From IMG/VR virus record IMGVR_UViG_3300044491_001694, positions 1-36,930 of that record: a DNA stretch of 36,930 bases. One strand, 5' to 3'. Shown in pieces: positions 29,484 to 35,588 of the stretch. The number at the start of each line of letters is the position of its first letter. The stretch's first letter is position 1. The DNA is from a virus. The notes below the pieces were generated by a model. The model ran no database searches. It saw nothing but the letters and a program-made list of their open reading frames with translations, and was not told the origin of the DNA. The translations under genes and the position numbers were made by a program.

Positions 29484-30406
29484 TAAATGTATCCTTTTCC
29501 TAAATCATTGCCTGTAACAAAATTTCTATAATTAAATTTATTTTGTTTATCTCTACTGTAAATAGGTTGTACAGTAATAGAAAATTGTGATTCTGCCGGT
29601 GCCCAACCAAATCTAGTAGTATTGCCGCCGAAATCCACAGGACTAATCTCGCCTGGTTGAAAATTACAAGAAACATAATCTACTTCATTTGGCATATCAA
29701 CTGTAAAGTTTGTAATAATTACTGGAACATTATTAAAAACATAATCTCCATAACCGTTTAATTTGCAAATTGGTGGCGGAGCCCCACTACTAAAAGTACC
29801 AAAGTCCATTTTAGTCATTGCTCTTAAATAATGTAAACAAGCTGTCCAGTACTTTGCCTCTAAACTGTTCTGGCAATAAAATTGTCCTACTATTGTCATT
29901 TGATCCACACTTGAGTTCTGATACGCATAGAACGGATAATTATTATGTATAGGTGAAATATTATTGTAATTTGCAGAGTGACTTACAATAATTGTAGGTG
30001 TATATGGAAATACCATATGTCCGTCACCTTCTAAACGAAGAGGGGTTAATAGTCCTGAACCAGACTGCCCTTTTAACGCTTTTGGAACAGATAATTTGAC
30101 ACGCCAATCTTTTTCTTCTAATTCGGTAGTAAATGAAGCAGACTGTTTTGCTTGGAAATCAGGCTTGCCTTTTCCTGGCAAATTCTTACTGCGTAAATCA
30201 GACATAAGATTGCCGGCGTCTTCAGAAATTCCATTAAAAATGTCTTGGCCAATTTTTTTGGCGCCTGCTACAGCGTCGGATATAAAACCCGGAGCATTAC
30301 CACTACTAACATTTTGTCCTGGTGCGTTAAATCCTTTTGGAGGAACCTTAGTTCCCATGTTAACACCACCTTTAGATATGATTCCGTCTTTAAAATATGT
30401 GGTCAT
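29483..30406 (-). CDS. 48: Baseplate tail-tube cap/initiator protein, gp48- or gp54-like
   Basis: The 307-residue protein is the first gene of the minus-strand late operon. Its N-terminal 90 residues are Gly/Asn/Ala-rich and probably flexible. The folded part begins near residue 95 (EEKDWRVKLSVPKALKG). It continues with FPYTPTIIVSHSANYNN, then NYPFYAYQNSSVDQM and TIVGQFYCQNSLEAKYWTA, followed by FNNVPVIITNFTVDMPNEV. This combination is typical of the gp48/gp54 tube-initiator family of T4-like phages, which forms the platform on which the tail tube grows. Length (T4 gp48 about 364, gp54 about 320) does not separate the two, so the symbol is a best guess. A strong AGGAGA ribosome site lies 10-15 bases before the ATG. 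Confidence 0.7.
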   Translation of the reverse strand: MTTYFKDGIISKGGVNMGTKVPPKGFNAPGQNVSSGNAPGFISDAVAGAKKIGQDIFNGISEDAGNLMSDLRSKNLPGKGKPDFQAKQSASFTTELEEKDWRVKLSVPKALKGQSGSGLLTPLRLEGDGHMVFPYTPTIIVSHSANYNNISPIHNNYPFYAYQNSSVDQMTIVGQFYCQNSLEAKYWTACLHYLRAMTKMDFGTFSSGAPPPICKLNGYGDYVFNNVPVIITNFTVDMPNEVDYVSCNFQPGEISPVDFGGNTTRFGWAPAESQFSITVQPIYSRDKQNKFNYRNFVTGNDLGKGYI

Positions 30407-30427
30407 AATTAATTGTCTCCTATATGC

Positions 30428-30437
30428 ATTATTTAGT
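30428..30437 (-). promoter_or_regulatory. Possible late promoter element at the head of the late operon (CTAAATAATG)
   Basis: The minus strand reads CTAAATAATGCATATAGGAG before the first late gene, 21 bases from its ATG. TAAATA matches six of the eight bases of the T4-type late box, and the distance to the AGGAGA ribosome site is right for a short leader. It overlaps by one base the -35 box of the divergent early promoter, so early and late transcription might compete here. Confidence 0.45.
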
Positions 30438-30465
30438 TGACTTTATTAACAGAGTAGTTTATAAT
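30437..30465 (+). promoter_or_regulatory. Early sigma-70-type promoter upstream of gp55
   Basis: TTGACT at 30437-30442 and TATAAT at 30460-30465 are separated by exactly 17 bases, five of six and six of six matches to the host consensus. A CGGAG ribosome site follows at 30478-30482 just before the ATG at 30488. The promoter should be read by unmodified host polymerase early in infection. Confidence 0.8.
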
Positions 30466-30487
30466 ATAACAAACAATCGGAGAAAAT

Positions 30488-31336
30488 ATGAATAAACGTG
30501 TAAATTATCTAAACAACAAGGATATTTTAAAGGAAATACACAAATCAAAGACTACATTCTGTAGTTATGTTGATCCTGAGTATGGCCAATATGATATAAT
30601 CCTGCCAGAAATTGGTAAAATTAATATTAGAACAATAGCTGAAGCAAAACGCAATAAAGCAAAACGCTTACAGCAACAAGACTTTGAAGCCGCAAAATTA
30701 GCAGGCAAAAGAGTAAAACTTGCTGAATTCGAAATTGACTATCGAAAGATACAAAAAGATGAATTAGTATTTAGAATTATGACATTTGATCATATTCCAG
30801 AAGAACCTGGTCGAAAAAAGAATCCTAAAACACCTGCAGACCATAAAGTTAAGTTAAACTTTCCTCCGTTTCAACATTACAAATTTGATGAAAAAGATGC
30901 ATTACTTTGTGTAGGCAAAAGTCACTGGGAAGGTGGAATGGAAAATGGTTACTTTAATAAAGCACATGGTAAAGCAACTAACAAACTTGCTTTGATGTGG
31001 ATGAAGTTATGTGATAGATATGCAACAAGAGGTAATGTTCGTGGATACACATACAATGACGAAATGCGTGGACAAGCAATATTACAGTTAGCACAAATTG
31101 GACTACAGTTTGATGAATCAAAATCAAACAATCCGTTTGCTTATTATACTGCGGCAGTAACAAATTCATTTGTAAGAGTTATTAATATTGAAAAACGCAA
31201 TCAAAATATTAGAGATGATATTTTAGAAATGAATAATATGAATCCTAGTTATACTAGACAAGCACAAGGCGAATGGGATCGTGTTAAAACACAAGACGCT
31301 AAAGCACCTGTACCAAATCCGTCCAAAAACACTTGA
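30488..31336 (+). CDS. 55: Late-transcription sigma factor, gp55-like
   Basis: The 282-residue protein starts MNKRVNYLNNKDIL, like the N-terminal helix of T4 gp55. Residues about 160-245 are a sigma-70 region-2-like domain: TNKLALMWMKLC, GYTYNDEMRGQAILQL, then the strongly conserved GLQFDESKSNNPFAYYTAA and FVRVINIEKRNQNIRDD. gp55 directs host RNA polymerase to TATAAATA late promoters. T4 gp55 has 185 residues. The extra length lies mainly between residues 25 and 158, a Lys/Arg-rich segment with no recognised domain. I recall cyanophage gp55 proteins having a similar long form. The T4 C-terminal hydrophobic/acidic sliding-clamp motif is not evident; the protein ends PNPSKNT. First gene of the plus-strand operon, with its own early promoter. 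Confidence 0.88.
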   Translation: MNKRVNYLNNKDILKEIHKSKTTFCSYVDPEYGQYDIILPEIGKINIRTIAEAKRNKAKRLQQQDFEAAKLAGKRVKLAEFEIDYRKIQKDELVFRIMTFDHIPEEPGRKKNPKTPADHKVKLNFPPFQHYKFDEKDALLCVGKSHWEGGMENGYFNKAHGKATNKLALMWMKLCDRYATRGNVRGYTYNDEMRGQAILQLAQIGLQFDESKSNNPFAYYTAAVTNSFVRVINIEKRNQNIRDDILEMNNMNPSYTRQAQGEWDRVKTQDAKAPVPNPSKNT

Positions 31337-31361
31337 CTTACATCAAAATATAAAGTATAAT
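31333..31361 (+). promoter_or_regulatory. Early sigma-70-type promoter upstream of gp47
   Basis: TTGACT at 31333-31338 overlaps the gp55 stop codon and TATAAT lies at 31356-31361, again with a 17-base spacer. Both hexamers are identical to those of the promoter before gp55. An AGGAG ribosome site at 31371-31375 precedes the gp47 ATG. The promoter would give gp47/gp46 expression independent of gp55. Confidence 0.8.
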
Positions 31362-31380
31362 ATACAAAACAGGAGTATGA

Positions 31381-32391
31381 ATGTTTAAAAAAGCGGCGGT
31401 GTTTACAGATATTCACCTAGGACTGAAGTCTAACAGTAGACTACACCTACAAGATTGTGAAGACTTTGTAGATTGGTTTATTGAACAAGCAAAAGCTAAC
31501 GGTTGTGAAACCGGTATCTTTTGTGGTGACTGGCATCACAATAGAAATACAATTAATGTACAAACACTAGATGCAACTACACGTTGTCTAGAAAAGTTAG
31601 GTGCGGCATTTGATAAGTTTTACTTCTTTGCAGGTAACCACGATTTGTACTACAAAGACAAACGCGATGTTTACAGTGTAGAGTTTGGTAAACACATTCC
31701 AGGTATTACATATGTAGACGAAATATTAGTTGAAGATGATGTTGCATTAGTTCCTTGGCTTGTCGGTGAAGAATGGAAGAAGATTAGTAGCATAAAAACA
31801 AAATATATGTTTGGTCACTTTGAACTGCCTAGTTTCTATATGAACGCAATGGTGCAAATGCCTGATCACGGTGAACTAAAAGCTGAACATTTCAAACATC
31901 AAGATTATGTGTTTAGTGGACATTTCCACAAACGTCAAGTACAAGGTGCAGTACACTATATGGGTAATGCTTTTCCACACAACTATGCAGATGCATGGGA
32001 TGATAAACGTGGAATGATGATACTTGATAAAGAAAATAACAAAGAACCACAATATATTGATTGGTTAGACTGTCCTAAGTATCGAACAGTTAAACTAAGT
32101 CAATTACTAGACGAAAAAGACAAACTACTTAAAAACAAAATGTATCTTAGAGTAACTCTTGATCTTCCAATTAGTTATGAAGAAGCAAGTTTTATTAAAG
32201 AAACATTTATCAATGAATATGATTGCAGAGAAATTACACTAATTCCTAGTCAGCAAGACGAAGAAATACACACAGACATCGATATTAGTACATTTGAAAG
32301 TGTGGATGAAATTGTTACTAAAGAAATTACTGCATTGGATACACAAAACTACGACAAGAAGTTACTATTAGGAATATATGACGAACTATGA
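31381..32391 (+). CDS. 47: Recombination endonuclease subunit gp47 (Mre11/SbcD-like)
   Basis: The 336-residue protein carries all core metallophosphoesterase motifs of the Mre11 family: DIH at residues 10-12, GDWHH at 49-53, GNHD at 85-88, FGHFE at 144-148 and GHFH at 180-183. The length agrees with T4 gp47 (339). With gp46 it forms the nuclease that resects double-strand ends for recombination-dependent replication and helps degrade host DNA. The stop overlaps the gp46 start by four bases (ATGA), as usual for a subunit pair made in fixed ratio. It is preceded by its own consensus promoter and AGGAG ribosome site. Confidence 0.95.
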   Translation: MFKKAAVFTDIHLGLKSNSRLHLQDCEDFVDWFIEQAKANGCETGIFCGDWHHNRNTINVQTLDATTRCLEKLGAAFDKFYFFAGNHDLYYKDKRDVYSVEFGKHIPGITYVDEILVEDDVALVPWLVGEEWKKISSIKTKYMFGHFELPSFYMNAMVQMPDHGELKAEHFKHQDYVFSGHFHKRQVQGAVHYMGNAFPHNYADAWDDKRGMMILDKENNKEPQYIDWLDCPKYRTVKLSQLLDEKDKLLKNKMYLRVTLDLPISYEEASFIKETFINEYDCREITLIPSQQDEEIHTDIDISTFESVDEIVTKEITALDTQNYDKKLLLGIYDEL

Positions 32392-34163
32392 TTAAGATAA
32401 AAAGTTTAACCGTTAAGAACTTCATGAGTGTGGGTAATCAAACCCAAGCAGTTGATTTTGATAAGCAACAATTAACACTTGTGTTAGGAGAAAACCTTGA
32501 CCAAGGTGGTGACGACAGTGGATCACGTAATGGTACAGGTAAGACTACTATTATAAATGCACTAAGTTATGCCCTTTACGGGCTTGCTTTAACAAATATT
32601 AAGCGTAATAACTTAATTAATAAAACTAACAACAAAGGTATGTTAGTTACACTCTCTTTTGAAAAAGATGGACGAGATTATAAGATTGAAAGAGGACGTG
32701 GTCCTAATGTATTAAAGTTTTATGTAGATGGACAAGAACAAGAAATGACAGATGAGTCGCAAGGCGATTCACGTAAAACACAAGAAGACATTATAAGTCT
32801 ATTAGGTATGTCACACAATATGTTTAAGCATATTGTTGCACTAAACACATATACAGAACCGTTCTTAAGTATGCGTGTGAACGATCAAAAGGATATTATT
32901 GAGCAGTTACTTGGTATTACAATACTTTCTGAAAAAGCAGAAGTACTAAAAGATAAAGTAAGGCAAACACGAGAAGCAATTACAGACGAAACTGCTCGTA
33001 TAAATGCTATCGAATCTAGTAATGCACGTATTGGTGAAACTGTACGTAGTTTGCAAACAAAACAAAGTGTATGGAATACAAAACAAAAAGAAGACATTGC
33101 TAAACTAGAACAATCAATTGACGAGTTAGAACACTTAGATGTAGAAAATGAATTAGATAAACACGAACAACTGTCTAGTTGGGAAGAAAAAAATAATGCT
33201 ATTTTGGCTCTTAAAAAAGAATTAAGCACACTAGAGCCAGCACTAGTACGTGCAGACAATTCTGTAGAAAAAGCAAAAAAAGACGCAGAAAACTTAGATC
33301 AAGGAACATGTCATACTTGTGGACAAGAGCTACATGACGAGAAAAAACAAGAACTTGCAGTTAAAAAGAAAAAAGAACTTGAGGATGCTATAGCATATCA
33401 AAAAGAAGTAGGGGATAAAGTTTTAGATGTAACAACGTCACTTAGTGACATTGGAGATATCAACGGCAAGCCTACAACGTTCTATGAAACTCTTAAAGAA
33501 GTATACGATCATAAACAAAATGTATCACAACTACAAGAAGCATTAAGTCGTGCAAAGACAGAAGTTGATCCTTATCAAGAACAGATTGATGAATTAAACA
33601 CAACTGCTATTCAAGAAATTAACTGGGATACAGTAAACAACTTAACAAGTTTAAAAGACCATCAAGACTTTATGTTAAAACTGCTTACAAACAAAGACAG
33701 TTTTATTCGTAAAAAGATTATTGATCAGAATTTAGCATATCTAAACAATAGGCTTACTAACTATCTTGATAAACTTGGATTACCACATAGTGTTGTATTC
33801 CAAAACGACTTGTCAGTTGAAATTACACAATTAGGACAAGAGTTAGATTTTGATAATTTGTCAAGAGGTGAGCGTAACAGACTTATACTTGGTATGAGCT
33901 TTGCATTCCGTGATGTTTGGGAAAGTTTATATCAAAATATCAATCTATTGTTTATTGATGAGTTGATTGATTCAGGTATGGATACTAGCGGAGTTGAAAA
34001 CAGTTTGGCTATTCTAAAGAAAATGGGTAGAGAAAGACAGAAAAATGTATATCTTATATCCCATAAAGATGAACTAGTAGGAAGAGTAACACACGTTCTC
34101 AAAGTAATAAAGGAAAATGGCTTTACATCATATGAGAACGATGTAGAAATACACAATGAATGA
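32388..34163 (+). CDS. 46: Recombination endonuclease subunit gp46 (Rad50/SbcC-like ATPase)
   Basis: The 591-residue SMC-like ATPase has an N-terminal Walker A at residues 45-53 (SRNGTGKTT, Lys52). Long coiled-coil arms span about 180-305 and 315-405, on either side of a zinc-hook CHTC with Cys308 and Cys311. The C-terminal head has an ABC signature LSRGERNR at 491-498, Walker B LLFIDEL at 520-526 and the switch His559 (LISHKDE). T4 gp46 is about 560 residues. ATP binding by the heads drives DNA tethering and gp47 nuclease activity. Translation starts inside the end of gp47. No damage or missing motif is visible. Confidence 0.95.
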   Translation: MIKIKSLTVKNFMSVGNQTQAVDFDKQQLTLVLGENLDQGGDDSGSRNGTGKTTIINALSYALYGLALTNIKRNNLINKTNNKGMLVTLSFEKDGRDYKIERGRGPNVLKFYVDGQEQEMTDESQGDSRKTQEDIISLLGMSHNMFKHIVALNTYTEPFLSMRVNDQKDIIEQLLGITILSEKAEVLKDKVRQTREAITDETARINAIESSNARIGETVRSLQTKQSVWNTKQKEDIAKLEQSIDELEHLDVENELDKHEQLSSWEEKNNAILALKKELSTLEPALVRADNSVEKAKKDAENLDQGTCHTCGQELHDEKKQELAVKKKKELEDAIAYQKEVGDKVLDVTTSLSDIGDINGKPTTFYETLKEVYDHKQNVSQLQEALSRAKTEVDPYQEQIDELNTTAIQEINWDTVNNLTSLKDHQDFMLKLLTNKDSFIRKKIIDQNLAYLNNRLTNYLDKLGLPHSVVFQNDLSVEITQLGQELDFDNLSRGERNRLILGMSFAFRDVWESLYQNINLLFIDELIDSGMDTSGVENSLAILKKMGRERQKNVYLISHKDELVGRVTHVLKVIKENGFTSYENDVEIHNE

Positions 34164-34356
34164 CGATACACACGATAAATTGACCAAGGCATATATGGCA
34201 TATTTTAAGGCAAACGAGAAATTTGAGGCCCGTAATTCTGTACGAACACATAGAGAAAGCAGAAAATGGTTACGAGAGATACGTAGCCTAGCTAAACAGC
34301 GTATGGACGAAATACATCACAAGCATAATTCCAAGAAAGAGGCCCCAGATACATAG
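34156..34356 (+). CDS. Small charged protein, 66 aa, unknown function
   Basis: The ORF overlaps the end of gp46 by eight bases, as expected for a coupled operon gene. The protein is predicted mostly helical and very charged: a first helix (KLTKAYMAYFKANEKFEAR), then an Arg-rich segment (RTHRESRKWLREIRSLAKQR) and a His/Lys-rich end. There is no membrane segment or cysteine. Small proteins of this kind after gp46 seem familiar from marine T4-like phages, but I cannot name a function. The basic helix would suit nucleic acid or gp46/47 binding, which is speculation. Confidence 0.7.
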   Translation: MNDDTHDKLTKAYMAYFKANEKFEARNSVRTHRESRKWLREIRSLAKQRMDEIHHKHNSKKEAPDT

Positions 34357-34374
34357 GCAACGGTAAGTACCAAT

Positions 34375-34797
34375 ATGCAATGGACTTATCAAGGTGAAAA
34401 TGTAGAAGAAATACCTGACGGTGTAGAAGCATTTGTCTACTTGATAACAAATAAAGTCAATGGCATGAAGTACGTAGGCAAGAAACTAGCAAAATTCAAA
34501 ACAACCAAGCCACCGCTAAAAGGCAAAAAAAATAAAAGACGTGGAACAAAAGAATCAGACTGGAGAGATTACTGGGGATCCAGCGATAGACTACAGGCTG
34601 ATGTTACACAACTAGGCGAAGACAAGTTTACTAGAGAAATATTACATTATTGTCCAAGCAGAGGCATTGCAAGTTACTTAGAGGCACGAGAACAGTTTGA
34701 ACGCAGAGTACTAGAAACAGATGATTACTACAACGGTATCATTAATGTACGTGTAGGCGGTTCAAAAATTCTAAAAGAACACTTAAAAACATTATAG
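34375..34797 (+). CDS. GIY-YIG-like nuclease, 140 aa
   Basis: Residues 19-38 hold the family core in variant form: FVYLITNKVNGMKYVGKK, where VY takes the place of IY in GIY and YVG that of YIG, with the usual ten residues between. Further on are WRDYWGSSDRL (candidate catalytic Arg) and a helix with LEAREQFERRVL (candidate catalytic Glu). The protein ends with an INVRVGG segment. Similar ORFs in marine T4-like phages are called Seg-like homing endonucleases, but there is no DNA-binding module beyond a Lys-rich stretch at about 42-56, so a general phage nuclease role like T4 endonuclease II is also possible. It lies 18 bases after the preceding gene and just before the structured noncoding region. 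Confidence 0.75.
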   Translation: MQWTYQGENVEEIPDGVEAFVYLITNKVNGMKYVGKKLAKFKTTKPPLKGKKNKRRGTKESDWRDYWGSSDRLQADVTQLGEDKFTREILHYCPSRGIASYLEAREQFERRVLETDDYYNGIINVRVGGSKILKEHLKTL

Positions 34798-35171
34798 GCA
34801 AGCCAATACAGCACATAAGGATAGCGGGCCAGATCGATAATTCCGCTGTGAAAAGGGTGGCGTGAGAACCACACACGAAACATATTGATTCATACGAACC
34901 ATAACGATCAATATAGGCTAGTTGCTGTTAGCCAAGAACCACAATGTTCATAAAAACTCTTTGCAATAGGAACGAAGCGAGAGGTAGCGTAAGCGATGTC
35001 GACGTAGGTTGGGAAAGGTCAGAGCCCATTGAACAGTGAAAACACCTACTTCCGAATCTCGGCTGTGACGAACTCACATGAAGTGTCAAGATTAGATGGA
35101 ACCAGTTAGTAGGTTCCGTCTGACTGAAACAATCTACATGAAGCAATTACAATATCACTAAAGTGATATTG
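34798..35171 (+). ncRNA. Candidate structured noncoding RNA, about 370 nt
   Basis: This stretch follows the nuclease gene and holds no convincing ORF, yet has many short helices by eye. AGCGG 34823-34827 pairs with 34843-34847, and GTGG 34857-34860 with 34869-34872. TATTGAT 34883-34889 pairs with 34907-34913, and GGCTA 34916-34920 with 34929-34933. GTAGGT 35004-35009 pairs with 35044-35049, enclosing TGGG/CCCA (35010-35013, 35025-35028). TTCC plus AATCT (35050-35059) pair with AGATT and GGAA (35089-35101), enclosing TGTGA/TCACA. GGAACC 35098-35103 pairs with 35112-35117 and would compete with the GGAA pairing. It ends at a 9-bp stem-loop at 35150-35171. GC content looks higher than in the flanking genes. 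Strand is assumed from the upstream operon. It matches no RNA class I can recognise. The helices were found by inspection, not calculated. Confidence 0.5.
35150..35171 (+). terminator. Stem-loop, probable terminator or RNA 3' end
   Basis: CAATATCAC (35150-35158), loop TAAA and GTGATATTG (35163-35171) form a perfect 9-bp hairpin, followed by CTTTAATT. The T tract is short, so it may be a partial terminator or an RNA-stabilising 3' hairpin. It would end the gp55-gp47-gp46-nuclease transcript and the candidate RNA. Confidence 0.55.
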
Positions 35172-35337
35172 CTTTAATTCATATCTATTGCTTTAATCAA
35201 AACGAAGTGTATAGTTTGAGCGTTAGCGAAAACAATTTGTTACGAAGTAACAAATCTTAGTTGTTCTTATAGATCATCCACATTAATACTACTGTTAAAA
35301 CTAAAAAATAGAATATAGGCGAACACATAGGAGTTAT
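35172..35337. other. Noncoding AT-rich spacer with a hairpin and a repeat of an RNA-region motif
   Basis: No credible ORF. It contains ACGAAGTG followed by AGCGTTAGCGA (about 35202-35229), which echoes ACGAAGCG ... AGCGTAAGCGA at about 34972-34996. It also holds a perfect 9-bp hairpin (35235-35255). The rest, to the stop of the small minus-strand gene, shows nothing recognisable. Confidence 0.4.
35235..35255. terminator. Hairpin, possible bidirectional terminator
   Basis: ATTTGTTAC, loop GAA, GTAACAAAT is a perfect 9-bp stem. On the plus strand CTTAGTTGTTCTT follows; on the minus strand the flank is TGTTTTCG. It lies downstream of both the plus-strand nuclease/RNA region and the 61-residue minus-strand gene, where a two-way stop would be useful. 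Confidence 0.4.
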
Positions 35338-35523
35338 TTAGTGAAGATCAGGATCTCTTCCAAAACCTGACTTAACACTACTGACTTCGAATGATTCGTA
35401 TCTGAGCTGTAGATGAGGATGTGTATCACGCATTGTTTCTATATATTGCTGTACTTCGTCAATACTGTTTACAATATCAATCTCATTATTGAGATTGTCT
35501 AGTATTCGATATCTTGTAATCAT
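35338..35523 (-). CDS. Small protein, 61 aa, unknown function (GFGRDPDLH ending)
   Basis: The 61-residue protein starts MITRYRILDNLNNEID, has a helix IDEVQQYIETMRDTH, then a strand LQLRYESFEV, and ends KSGFGRDPDLH. The pattern strand-helix-strand is compact and soluble. The ending looks familiar to me from small conserved proteins of marine T4-like phages, which is why I accept this short ORF; no function is known to me. It stands alone on the minus strand between plus-strand genes, divergent from the late gene at 35589. A TTAAATAA box lies only a few bases before its ATG, too close for a normal promoter plus ribosome site. Confidence 0.6.
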   Translation of the reverse strand: MITRYRILDNLNNEIDIVNSIDEVQQYIETMRDTHPHLQLRYESFEVSSVKSGFGRDPDLH

Positions 35524-35559
35524 GTAGAGTTATTTAATAAGTATTTTTGAGTTAAAAAG

Positions 35560-35567
35560 TATAAATA
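35560..35567 (+). promoter_or_regulatory. T4-type late promoter (TATAAATA)
   Basis: TATAAATA exactly matches the late promoter -10 box recognised by gp55-bearing polymerase in T4. It lies 21 bases before the ATG at 35589 with a CGGGAG ribosome site between. It is the best late promoter in the window and places the following gene in the late, virion-related class. Confidence 0.8.
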
Positions 35568-35588
35568 TAATTAATCGGGAGCTAAACT

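Noticed and set aside
34944-35039. 31-codon plus-strand ORF inside the candidate RNA (starts MFIKTLCNRN)
   Set aside because: No ribosome binding site before the ATG, and the stretch overlaps several inferred helices. Too short to accept without comparative support.
34928-35146. 72-codon minus-strand ORF across the RNA region
   Set aside because: Composition is not like the phage's proteins, no ribosome site, and it lies entirely within the structured region; probably chance.
34798-35171. Group I intron, tRNA, tmRNA or hammerhead ribozyme
   Set aside because: No visible group I P7/P3 core, no tRNA cloverleaf with a T-loop, no tmRNA tag frame and no CTGATGA...GAAA hammerhead core; no split gene flanks the region. 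A covariance search could overturn this.
35529-35537. TTAAATAAC box as a late promoter for the 61-residue gene
   Set aside because: Only about six bases separate it from the ATG, leaving no room for a transcript start and ribosome site.
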